This document shows positions 45,001 through 56,857 of a DNA stretch of 64,000 bases, piece by piece; positions within the stretch are counted from its first letter, which is position 1; each line of letters begins with the position of its first letter. The translations under genes and the position numbers were made by a program. Origin of the DNA: Blastomussa wellsi (lineage: Eukaryota > Cnidaria > Anthozoa > Scleractinia > Plerogyridae); the NCBI GenBank assembly GCA_947652115.1, contig OX393564.1, positions 7,133,524-7,197,523 on the forward strand, read 5' to 3'. The notes beneath the pieces are model-generated. The model made no database searches. It was not told the origin of the DNA and saw only the letters and a program-made list of their open reading frames with translations.

Positions 45001-45657
45001 GTTTTTGCATGTGGTTGATTTTTCATGTTGTCCTTGGTTTTGGCATTTGGGCTTCAGTTCAGGATTTCCTCGTTTTCGAACAACCAATCAAAACAGTTAG
45101 AATTAATTTAAAAATCCCTTGTCCCCAGGAGCACTCGTTTCAAGTGCCTAAATAGTTCATAGTGGTCATTTGTAATCGTCTCAATCTTCTCCATCCTTAA
45201 AGGAGCTACGTCACGGAAACTCATCTTGAAAAACTGGCAAGTTTTTTCAAGTTTGTCGTTTGTAATCGGTCTATATCGTTGTCATTTGAAACAATCCTTG
45301 TATAATATCAGCATTTTATTATACCGTTGGTGGTTTTTGGCATTCGAAAACTCTTACTTTTAGATTTCCTTCAATTTGAAAGTAAATGGGAAAATGACTT
45401 CAAATGCCGTGACACTGCTCCTTTAACCACCCTTGTTCGGTTTTGGTTTCGTATCACGTTCATCTTCGTTTCACGTTTATCTTCCTTACCAAACTATTAT
45501 TTGGGGGTTTCCGACATTTTAGGAGTAATTCGGATGGTCACAAAAAAATTTACCAAAGTATTTCGACGCAGCAATATACGGATCAACACTGACCAAGATT
45601 ACCGTTAACAAACTTAACACGTCCCCAACAAGTTCTTTTAAGAAATACTCCTATTCG
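42070..45657. other. Unit A, sequence between the LINE stack and COPS7 exons
   Basis: Nothing coding is supported. The frames at 42930-43166, 43055-43270, 44253-44721 and 44922-45608 are repeated in unit B because the DNA is duplicated, not because of a shown protein. It includes a MITE at 44592-44727 and a dispersed-repeat copy at 45175-45560. Confidence 0.45.
44592..44727. mobile_element. MITE, complete in unit A and shortened in unit B
   Basis: TATACTCACCAGTTTAATTT and CTGTGTAAACCCAGCT pair with AGCTGGGTTCACACA and CAAATTGGTGAGTGTAT. GACGTCAT lies at both edges. Unit B (near 53323-53417) keeps the left arm but lacks most of the right arm. Confidence 0.65.
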
Positions 45658-45822
45658 CAGGGTCGGATCTAGGGGAGGGGTGTAGGGGTGCGCAACCCCC
45701 CCCCCCCCCCCCACAGACGAGATGACCTGCTGCTTTCTAACATGACCAGGAAACTTCAAAAAAGGAAAATTTTTGTGTTGACGTCATTCCGTAGTGGTGC
45801 ACCCCGTCCTGATCCGCCCCTA
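45658..45822. mobile_element. MITE with CAGGGTCGGATC end, unit A
   Basis: Starts CAGGGTCGGATCTAGGGG and ends GTCCTGATCCGCCCCTA, an imperfect inverted repeat enclosing a poly-C run. Such CAGGG(T/G)CGGATC ends resemble hAT-type elements. Copy in unit B at 54351-54514. Confidence 0.55.
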
Positions 45823-45896
45823 CAACCAGACGATCACATAACACAAACTTTGTTAAAATAAAGGTTAATACTGCATAGGGCTGTAAATAAACTGAC

Positions 45897-48151
45897 CCTT
45901 TAGTTTTAGAGGCAGCAGGCGCTTTCTGTTGATACTGTTGACTGTGATAAGCAGCCGGCATCCCTGACACGGCGCCATTATCTAGGTCGGACTGTGATGA
46001 TGCCTTGATGGCTTTTTTCAAGTTTTCAACCTTGGAATGAAAACATAGATTTGTTATGGTACGTGATATCTCCGCACGCTTTCACACGGAAAATTAGCAT
46101 TTCAATGATCGCGAGAACCGCAAAACGTTCAGTAATCCGTGTAAAATAAAATGTAGTCGTTGTTGCAATGAAGTAATGCTCACAAACATATATTTGCATT
46201 TAGCTGAAAGACGGTCAGGGATTTAGTATGGATTTCAGAAAGCACAATCCAAGTTATACTCCGATAGGGTCCGCCATGTGCACATTGATTACAAAAGGGC
46301 AATCACCCCAGAAAAAGAACTTTTAACTGGCAAGATCTGACCTTCGCTATCAATTACGGTTTTTAACTGAATGCCAAAAGTAATCCTGAATAACAAGTGC
46401 ATTCGTTTTTCTTTACTTGGTTTTGCTATCGGTTTTAAAGGGGCGCTGTCACAGGGGTTTCGCTGAATTTCAGCTTCATTCAGAGTTAAAATCATTACCC
46501 GGTACCTTTACTCGCGCTCAACTCGCTCCTGATGGGATAACAGGAATATATCAAACTAATTGTGGCTGAGAGAGCAAACCATAATTAATTTCTGGCGATA
46601 TTTTCAAGGAATGGCTCTAGAACTTGAAAAAACTGGCTAGTTTTTTCAAGTTTCAATCCACTTCCATCCTTGCCATCCTAAATAATAGGCGACAATAAAC
46701 GGTTTCAGTGGTCCTAGGTAACAAAACTACACCATTATTTTTTTATTTCCATTGATGCAAGAACATACTTCAGCATTTTAAAATGACACCAAAATACCGT
46801 GACAGGGCCCCTTTAAGCACAACGATGTCACACAATCAAAAGTAACGTCCACCCACACCCCTAAAGAAAAAAAAAACGGTTTTGTTACGGCACACAATCG
46901 CAATTTACTCACAAACCAGTAAATACAGGCTGCAATAAGTATTTCCAAACTTGTGTTTCCCTTGCATGCCACAGGCTCAGACTTACCTCTGCTTCCACAT
47001 CAATCTTTTGTTTTTGCTTCTTTTCTTTGTGTGAATTTGCTCGTTGTATTTGTTTCTCTATGCTACGAAGGACTGACTCACATCCATCACACCTGCAATA
47101 AAGACATCACAAGAACTCAGCTAATAAATGGTACAAGTACCACTTTCGAATTCAAATCCAGTTATGTTCCCAGAGCTCTCACTCGACTATCAGTACAAGA
47201 TTGGTGTGAAATGTGATGAGCATATACCATGGGTTTCAATAATTTTTGTAATAAGCGGCTACTGATAGTACAAAGTGATGACAAAAGGGGACACAAGCCC
47301 CCTTCCCCCTAGTGGGCAAGGATTAACTACCAATCTTGTAATACCTCTGTGACTCTGTCAACTGTCTCTGGAGTGATGTCTCTACCGATAGCAAAATCTA
47401 CCTCAAGCTAAAAATTAAATGAAATTACATGCCGTAGAGTGTTAGTACAGAGGAAAACAAGTCATAAAATTAAAAAAAAAATGATCATAACACAACTGAT
47501 TTGCCAAAGTTTAAACAAGTTTCAACTACTGTATCTCAGTCTACTCTTAATATTCAAATAATAATAGCAAGCCATGCACACCTGTTTATTTTTCTGATCC
47601 AACTTTCCATGGATGATATCAGCATAAATAGCATCAATAATTAAATCCTGAAAACAACAACGACAACAACACTTGTGTGTCTACACTAGTTACCATTTGG
47701 CGTGCAATCTCTAGATGTACATAAAGTGTGACTGTGCAAACAGCAACTTGCGTTTTATGACAATGCAAAACAAAGATTGAAGTTTGCGTTTCCCAGAGCT
47801 TTTACATCTCTAAACTACAATGTACATGATTTTGTAAATAATTATTATTCTGCAGCACTGACAGCATTAATAGTGTCATGGTTACCTCTAGTTCTCTAAG
47901 ATTCTTGATATCCAGTTCTTGTAATAGCAAGCTGTATGGTATAAACTGTTAAAACAAACAGTACAATGCTACGATCAGCCATACCTACTAGATGACCCAT
48001 AGAAACTGTTATGTGGCAATATGTTTTGCTAATCACTTGTGTAAGTAAAGCACTGCAGTTACCTTTGATTTGGCTGCTAATGAGACTATCGTTAGATGTC
48101 TAAGTTTCTTTAGTTGCGCTGGAGTAAGAGGTGGTAACGAGCTGACACCGG
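45897..48151 (-). pseudogene. COPS7 partial duplicate, exons 3-8 (unit A)
   Basis: Exons on the minus strand at 48151-48063, 47945-47886, 47647-47582, 47407-47331, 47092-46987 and 46030-45897. They have the same lengths and phases as the unit B exons, and where I compared them (exons 3, 7, 8) the coding bases are the same. Exons 1 and 2, with the start codon and promoter, lie outside the duplicated unit and exist only once (58208-60214). The copy can therefore be expressed only by read-through or splicing from the full gene. The exon-6 donor here is GTAGTT against GTAGGT in unit B, losing the +5 G. Confidence 0.85.
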
Positions 48152-48278
48152 CTGCCAAAGACAAAAGAAATCAAATCATATCCGTAAGGTTACGCAGATC
48201 TGCAATAACTTCAACTGTCTGAGGTGACCTGAATCTATTCAAATTGGATGTCCTATGTTCCAATGAGAACTTAGGGTT

Positions 48279-48440
48279 TAAAGTGCACCTGGGTTGATGT
48301 CACAAGCTGATTTGAATGCATGTTTACAAAGACTTGATGCGAGGTAAATCGGTCTGTGACATCAACCCAGGAATAGACCCACGCCCCTTCAGACTTGGTC
48401 GTGTAACAAATGGTGCACAGTTTTCGTAACTTTTGAATGC
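48279..48440. repeat. Truncated AAAGTGCACCTA MITE at the duplication junction
   Basis: It begins AAAGTGCACCTGGGTTGATG, as in the copy at 57455, but stops at GAATGC, where unit B begins (TAATTCACAGG). The rest of the MITE is absent here. Confidence 0.85.
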
Positions 48441-49045
48441 TAATTCACAGGATGTTCCAACAGCGGAGTACAGCGATCAGCCCAACATAGTGGAAATTTT
48501 GATGGAAATATTACTCCAGCAGAAACTACACACGTCAAAAATATATACAGTGGACGGTTTGAGATTCAAGGTTTATGTGTTGGATGATACAGAACTTTGA
48601 GTGTTACGTGTTAAGCCAACACGATGAACAAACAGTGAAGATGATCAGATAGAAGAGCGAATACTGATTATCGATATATTGATGGACGCTCAGATGAAAC
48701 CTTGCCGGGTCGATGAAATTCAGTTTTTTTCTCCTCTTTGATTTAGAAGACGAAACACCAGAAACTTTAAAATATAAAGAATATATGGAACTTTCTGTAA
48801 TGATTTTCACAATCCTTATTTGTGTGATATTTTACAGCTGAGCCGGTTTAGCTAATAAAGGCAAGACTTCGCAGACGTTTTGTAGCTAATTATATACCTG
48901 TCAACATTTTCTTATCCAAAGGCGTGAGACCTTTCACCCCGGAGGAGCCTGGATTTCCGAAGATGTCACGATGATTTCCGAACATTTCCGAATGTGTCCG
49001 AAGATTTCCGAAGACGTATGAAGGCTTCCGATTACATTCCGATTA

Positions 49046-50711
49046 CATTCGGTGTTACAGACGAACTGCTGCAGGCTATTGATGATAAAAAGATCTCAGC
49101 TCTGGTGTTACTTGACATGGCAAAGGCCTTTCCCAGCATTAGACATGATATCGTATTGCAGAAATTACAAGCACTAGGTGTCTCAGGGACGGCGGAGCCG
49201 GGGGGCTGGGGGGGCTGAGGCCCCCCCCCCCCCACTTTTTACGACAATGACAATTTTTTGTTTTAGTACAAGGTTGGTATTTACAAAACTTCCAAAATAT
49301 TGCTGTAGCACAAAAAGTACCTGTCGTTTTGCACTTATCCAGGTTGTCTTTTTTTTAAGAAATATATCATGGAGAACGTTGAAAATACCATTTCCGAGCC
49401 TCTAGACTTCAAACTTTTCTGGGGGAGGATGCCCCCGACCCCCCTAGAAAGTTGCGCCACTGGCGATCATTTTAAAGCCCCCCTCACTTTCAAATACGCT
49501 CCGCCGTCCCTGTGTCTCCTCTCAAAGTCTCAACTGGTTCCATAGCTACCTTGTTGGCCGTAGTCAAAGAGTACGCATCCAAGATGCTATCTCTGAGGCA
49601 CTTCCACTGAAGTATGGAGTCCCTCAGGGATCAATATTGGGCCCAGTCCTGTTTACTATTTATGTAAATGACCTGTTGTCTGTCCCCACACACTGCAAAT
49701 CGGCCTGTTATGTTGATGATTGTAAACTGTACTTGTCCTTTCCCTCGTCTGACATATCCACTGCAATTGACAATCTAAATGCAGACCTGGAAAGTATCTC
49801 CAGATGGTGTTGTCAAAATTCTTTATTGATAAATCCTGATAAGACCAAAGTTCTAATGATTGGTGTGCCTCAACTCCTTCATAAGCTGCCCACAGTATCT
49901 GTTCGGATGCTCGGAAAAGAAATTATACCTGTTACTGCTGCTAAGGATCTTGGCATTTACATTGACCAGTCACTAACTTATAATGATCACATTACTAAAC
50001 TAGTCTCTACCTGCCTACATAAACTTATACAAATAAATAGAATTAAGCACTTGCTAGATAAGAAAACAATACTTCTCCTTATGAGTTCCTTTGTCTTCAG
50101 TAAACTATATTACCGCTCAACTGTCTGGTCAAATACTAGTAAACATAACATCAAGAAACTCCAGTTAGTACAGAACTTCGCTGCCCGTATTGTACTCGGC
50201 CTTAAAAAGTTTGATCACATTTCACAAGGTATCAAAACCCTGAATTGGCTGCCTGTTAATGACAGACTTTACTTGAACGACGCTGTGATGATGTTTAAAT
50301 GTGTTAATAAACTTGTTCCTGACCACTTAGTTGGGAAATTTACTCTGCGTTCTCAAATTCATACCAGGAATATTAGGCAATGCAGTCAACTGAACATTCC
50401 AAGATGACGTCGAGCCACTGGTCCGCGTTCTTTCGCCTACCGTGGTGCTAGGCTTTGGAACGACCTAAGTGATGATGTTAAATCTATAGGCTCAGTGAAA
50501 ACTTTTAGATCAACTATTGTTCGACTACTTTTTTCTGATTAATTAATTAATTATTTTTTTTTTCTTCCTTATTAGATTTTACTAATTTTTATTCATATGT
50601 ATTACCTTAGTTATCTGTCTATTTATGTAATTATAATTGTATTTTAGTCATGTAGCCTTGTAACCGAAAAACCCTTGTAGGAAGTTACAAAAAAGTATGT
50701 ATGTATGTATA
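49046..50711 (+). pseudogene. CR1-like LINE, unit B copy
   Basis: Same as the unit A copy (AFPSIRHDIVLQKLQALGVS retained before the MITE, YVDD motif after it). Its long frame 49637-50407 differs from unit A at a handful of positions, for example DHLVGKF against DHLAGKF. The inserted MITE is at 49194-49512, flanked by TGTCT. Confidence 0.85.
49194..49512. mobile_element. MITE inserted in the LINE, unit B
   Basis: CAGGGACGGCGGAGC and GCTCCGCCGTCCCTG termini, with TGTCT direct repeats at 49189-49193 and 49513-49517. The poly-C run inside is longer than in unit A. Confidence 0.85.
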
Positions 50712-50808
50712 CAGGCGTGAGAATTTGGTTCGTAGGCGTGAGTTCAAAGTTTTCAGCCGCAGGCGTAACACTTACGCCTAAGGCGTGAGAGTTGGCAGGT
50801 ATATATAG

Positions 50809-53800
50809 ATTACTACTTTTCAGAGCTTTTGTATACCCTAAACGGTTACTTTTCTGCCGCAGTAAGTAGTCGACAATTGCAACCTTTTGATGTTACTGAC
50901 ATCATCATTTTACAGCAAATTGTTTCTTAATTGCTGATAGTTGCAGCCTTTTTCACTGAACATTTCCACCACACTTTTAAGTTACACAGACTAGAAACCA
51001 CCGGGAAAATTAAATGCACTTTGCAAAGTAATTTTAAGTTTTTCATTTTATCTCAGTCCAAAGACCTCTCAAGCGACAATCTGTTTAAAGGAGAACTGAA
51101 GACAAAATTGACCATTTCTTTTTCTTATTGCTCTGACCGTGTACAATAATGTTTTAAAGTTTTTTTTCGACCTCAAAAGACCCGTTTTTAGCGTGATTTT
51201 ACGCCATTGCGGCTCAGAATGGGTGGGTCAGCGGTCTTTTATGACGTATGATATGGGGAAACATGGGGAAGATATTTGAAATCGCGCCAAATAAAAAAAA
51301 TAATCAATCCTGCTTATAGCTAGCACACATGATGCCCTTATCAATCTATGAATCTTATCCTACCATGGTGTACTGTGGTGCTGCTGGATGCTCGAATAAT
51401 TCTCAGTGTTCCCCATGCCACTCACATACATTTTGAGCCCGCAATGCAAAGGCCCAAAAAGTGGGAAAACCTCGTCTTCAAACCTAATTTTCTCGCCAAA
51501 ATGAAGAAACGGGAATAAATTACTACCCAAACTAAACTTTACTTACGTTAGGCTTTCTAAAGAATGTGTTAAGCGGGATAGCGGTACATGGTTCTTTTGT
51601 CTGCTGCCAATACCACCAATAAAGGCCAGTACATTGTCAGAGACAATGATTTCGTAACTTACCATTGTGTGCATTAATATTGTGTGCAGTACCTTTTTAA
51701 TCCCCTCTACAGTTATCTTGTACCCACATTGTACCCAGGTAAATCAGCGTGCACAATCAGCCTTACCGCGCGAAAATAAATCTATACATTTCTACGTATT
51801 ACTCAGGTCTGGGGCCGATACTTTGGCGACTAGATGGAATACTTGGTACGTTTTACAATATCTGGCGTCTTTAAATGTTTCATCGAATAAGCTTTTGGGG
51901 TGAAGAGCATAAGTGACCAGAAAATGTTTGATATATTTAAGGAACTCTCCAGGCGAAAATGGGTTACGAGAATGTATGGGAAGTTGCCAACCCCTACCCG
52001 TTCTCAAATAAACCCTTCTCTGGGAAAAATTCTGTTAATGTACATCAAAGTGAACATGCTTCCTTGTGAGGGGTGATGAATGTAAGCTAGTTTTAAACCG
52101 TAAGCGTGTGGTTTCATTTAGGCTTAAAATGGCAGAAAATCACAAAGTCACAAAGGTAAAACGAAGTAAGGATATTCAATGAATGGCGAGATTATAATGA
52201 GTTAAACTGAGCCTTCAAAAATGAACTTTCCCAACAAGAAACAGATTTAGGTTAATTTATAGATAAGTGACCTTGAATGTCCACAATCATTTCGTTGTTT
52301 AATTAAAAAAAAGAGCTTTGATCAGTTAATGAAGTTCGCGTTATCATTTTAAGTTTTCAGTCCATACATATAATTAATAAGGATGGGAAAAAGTTCCTGC
52401 AATAAAATCAACTCATTTAACGAAACAGAACAACTCTCTTCCTTTACTATGCTTCCACGCTGCAACAAAACCCCGCTACCGTATTTTCGCTTTGTACCTT
52501 GTCTTTCAGGTGCATTCGACTGGTAAATCCGGGTTTTGGAGTTCCCAATAAAACAAAAAACTCCAAATATCCAAAATCCTGATTTTCCAATCTAATGCAC
52601 GTTAATAGTCGGTCGTTTGCTGTTTAGCGAGATAACGGACCAAAGACCTCATTAAACCAGCTATCTACACCGTCAACGTCAAGCTTTACTTCGGAAATCT
52701 TCGTTGAGCTTCGTAATTGTTCGGCCAAGTACGGTAACCGTAGTTCCTTCCTTTGCAAAACGGGCAAAACTTAGAGTACTCTCCAGGGCTCCATTGAAGG
52801 CCAATTTAGTATGCAGGCTAGACTTGCGAGGGAATACAAAAATGTGAACAAGACTATCTATAACGGCTGCTTCGACTCTCTTTCAGTCATCTGCGAACTT
52901 GAGTACCAAACACCTTCCCGCTTCCACGCAAACTGCAACGAAAAATGAAGGCTTTGTGTCAACATTTTAATTCTGCTTAACAATTGCCAAACATTTGTTT
53001 CTATGCTATTTGCCGGACGGTGTATCAAGACAGTTCCGTATACCGTATTTTCTCGATTAAACGCCGGATCTCAAACAAAACGTGGCTGGCCCCATTCTCG
53101 TCCCCAGAGTCCTCTTCGCTTCTCTCAACCGGCGAGGCCTTGGTACGAGAAACGAAGGGCTCTGCGGACAAAGGATTTTGGACTTCCGGTCTTCAAGTAT
53201 GCAGTCCTAATGTTTCTACATACTGTACGGGAGAGAAACAGAGGCCAACGAGGCAGGATGCTCGGAGTGTTTAAAGTGCTACTACGATGTCGTTGTTATT
53301 CTGATATACGTCATAGACGTCATATACTCACCAGTTTAAATTTTTACTGTGTAAACCCAGCTAATCTGGTATGCAGAACAGCAACTTACTTCCAAAAGCT
53401 CGTGCTGCATACTTTTTATATGACGTCATTTCCTCTCTCGATCCAACTCTCTTAATGCAACTCGACTGAGGTCGAATCTGGTAATGGCGGACAATTTAAA
53501 CAAGAAATCGCCGTCCAAAAAACGAGCTTATTTTGAAAATTAAGGCGCAATAATTGGCATGGTGCATTCTTGTCAAAAGTAAAATCGGAATCGAAAGAGA
53601 ACAAGAACAACATTTTTGGAATTCCCTTCGTGTAGAACAGAAAGAGGCGATAGGGGCATTGCTGTTTTAATGAAAGACTCTATTCTACTGACAGGTTTTT
53701 GCATGTGGTTGATTTTTCATGTTGTCCTTGGTTTTGGCATTTGGGCTTCAGTTCAGGATTTCCTCGTTTTCGAACAACCAATCAAAACAGTTAGAATTAA

Positions 53801-54350
53801 TTTAAAAATCCCTTGTCCCCAGGAGCACTCGTTTCAAGTGCCTAAATAGTTCATAGTGGTCATTTGTAATCGTCTCAATCGTCTCCATCCTTAAAGGAGC
53901 TACGTCACGGGAACTCATCTTGAAAAACTGGCAAGTTTTTTCAAGATTGTCGTTTGTAATCGGTCTATATCGTTGTCATTTGAAACAATCCTTGTATAAT
54001 ATCAGCATTTATTATCCCGTTGGTGGTTTTTGGCATTAGCAAACTCTTACTTTTAGATTTCCATCAATTTGAAAGTAAATGGGAAAATGACTTCAAATGC
54101 CGTGACACTGCTCCTTTAACCACCCGTGTTCGGTTTTGGTTTCGCATCACGTTCATCTTCGTTTCACGTTTATCTTCCTTATCAAACTATTATTTGGGGG
54201 TTTCCGACATTTTAGGAGTAATTCGGATGGTCACAAAAAAATTTACCAAAGTATTTCGACGCAGCAATATACGGATCAACACTGACCAAGATTACCGTTA
54301 ACAAACTTAACACGTCCCCAACAAGTTATTTTCAGAAATACTCCTATTCG
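50809..54350. other. Unit B, sequence between the LINE stack and COPS7 exons
   Basis: The counterpart of 42070-45657. The final COPS7 coding exon should lie here if the duplicated unit contains the gene's 3' end, but I could not identify it with confidence. A weak candidate acceptor (TTTTGTTGCAG, minus strand) is near 52465. Confidence 0.4.
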
Positions 54351-54514
54351 CAGGGTCGGATCTAGGGGAGGGGTGTAGGGGTGCGCAACACCCCCCCCCC
54401 CCCCACAGATGAGATGACCTGCTGCTTTCTAACATGACCAGGAAACTTCAAAAAAGGAAAATTTTTGTGTTGACGTCATTCCGTAGTGGTGCACCCCGTC
54501 CTGATCCGCCCCTA
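54351..54514. mobile_element. MITE with CAGGGTCGGATC end, unit B
   Basis: Duplicate of the element at 45658-45822, differing slightly in the poly-C tract. Confidence 0.55.
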
Positions 54515-54586
54515 CAACCAGACGATCACATAACACAAACTGTTAAAATAAAGGTTAATACTGCATAGGGCTGTAAATAAACTGAC

Positions 54587-56825
54587 CCTTTAGTTTTAGA
54601 GGCAGCAGGCGCTTTCTGTTGATACTGTTGACTGTGATAAGCAGCCGGCATCCCTGACACGGCGCCATTATCTAGGTCGGACTGTGATGATGCCTTGATG
54701 GCTTTTTTCAAGTTTTCAACCTTGGAATGAAAACATAGATTTGTTATGGTACGTGATATCTCCGCACGCTTTCACACGGAAAATTAGCATTTCAATGATC
54801 ACGAGAACCGCAAAACGTTCAGTAATCCGTGTTAAATAAAATGTAGTCGTTGTTGCAATGAAATAATGCTCACAAACATGTATTTGCATTTAGCTGAAAG
54901 ACGGTCAGGGATTTAGTATGGATTTCAGAAAGCACAATCCAAGTTATACTCCGATAGGGTCCGCCATGTGCACATTGATTACAAAAGGGCAATCACCCCA
55001 GAAAAAGAACTTTTAACTGGCAAGATCTGACCTTCGCTATCAATTACGGTTTTTAACTGAATGCCAAAAGTAACCCTGAATAACAAGTGCATTCATTTTT
55101 CTTTACTTGGTTTTGCTATCGGTTTTTAAAGGGGTTTCGCTGAATTTCAGCTTCATTCAGGGTTAAAATCATTACCCGGTACCTTTACTCGCGCTCGACT
55201 TGCTCCTGATGGGATAACAGGAATATATCAAACTAATTGTGGCTGAGAGAGCAAACCATAATTAATTTATGGCGATATTTTCAAGGAATGGCTCTAGAAC
55301 TTGAAAAAACTGGCTAGTTTTTTCAAGTTTCAATCCAGTTCCATCCTTGCCATCCTAAATGATAGGCGACAATAAACGGTTTCAGTGGTCCTAGGTAACA
55401 AAACTACACCATTATTTTTTTGTATTTCCATTGATGCAAGAACATACTTAAGCATTTTAAAATGACACCAAAATACCGTGACAGGGCCCCTTTAAGCACA
55501 ACGATGTCACACAATCAAAGTAACGTCCACCCACCCCCTAAAGAAAAAAAAACCAGTTTTGTTACGACACACAATCGCAATTTGCTCACTTATCAATAAA
55601 GGGCAAAATTACTGAGCGCTGATTGGTTGAGAGAGAGGGCATTTTTTCTTAATCGAGGGCATTTTTAGTAATCAAGAGAGGGCATGATTACCTGTTAATG
55701 ATTGGTTAATCCGTTAATTGCCGTAGCGCTAAACAGGCTTCCCAGATAAAAATAGACTGCGCGCGTGATTTTCCTTCGTATAAATTTTGCCCTTTATTGA
55801 TAAACAAGTAATCCCATGAGACCTCGTACTATTAAGGATTAATTGCACTTGAGTTTTCAAAATTTTCCAAAACTCTCGTGCAAATTAATCCTTAATAGTA
55901 CTTGGCCTCATGTGATTACCTATACAAACCAGTAAATACAGGCTGCAATAAGTATTTCCCAACTTGTGTTTCCCTTGCATGCCACAGGCTCAGACTTACC
56001 TCTGCTTCCACATCAATCTTTTGTTTTTGCTTCTTTTCTTTGTGTGAATTTGCTCGTTGTATTTGTTTCTCTATGCTACGAAGGACTGACTCACATCCAT
56101 CACACCTGCAATAAAGACATCACAAGAACTCAGCTAATAAATGGTACAAGTACGACTTTCGAATTCAAATCCAGTTATGTTCCCAGAGCTCTCACTCGAC
56201 TATCAGTACAAGATTGGTGTGAAATGTGATGAGCATATACCATGGGTTTCAATAATTTTTGTAATAAGCGGCTACTGATAGTACAAAGTGATGACAAAAG
56301 GGGACACAAGCCCCCTTTCCCCTAGTGGGCAAGGATTACCTACCAATCTTGTAATACCTCTGTGACTCTGTCAACTGTCTCTGGAGTGATGTCTCTACCG
56401 ATAGCAAAATCTACCTCAAGCTAAAAATTAAATGAAATTACATGCCGTAGAGTGTTAGTACAGAGGAAAACAAGTCATAAAATTAAAAAAAAAATGATCA
56501 TAACACAACTGATTTGCCAAAGTTTAAACAAGTTTCAACTACTGTATCTCAGTCTACTCTTAATATTCAAATAATAATAGCAAGCCATGCACACCTGTTT
56601 ATTTTTCTGATCCAACTTTCCATGGATGATATCAGCATAAATAGCATCAATAATTAAATCCTGAAAACAACAACGACAACAACACTTGTGTGTCTATGTT
56701 GTGGTTTAAATTTATCCCTGGTTTAAAATTTTTTAAACCAGTTTGATATTGATTTCCCTTTGTTTCAGATTATGCTAATCAACATGAGACAAAGGGAAAT
56801 AAAAATCAAGCTGGTTTAAAATTTT

Positions 56826-56857
<32 letters not shown>

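Larger units (their letters stand above)
39735..48440. repeat. Tandem duplication, unit A
   Basis: 8,706 bp repeated head-to-tail by unit B. It starts at TAATTCACAGGATG and runs to GAATGC. It contains the end of the hypothetical frame, a nested CR1-like LINE, several MITEs and COPS7 exons 3-8. The two units read almost identically over their whole length, apart from scattered substitutions and a few indels. Confidence 0.92.

Noticed and set aside
42930..45608. Frames present in both duplication units, giving an impression of conserved proteins
   Set aside because: The conservation is explained by the recent DNA duplication. The frames carry repeat sequence and no domain.
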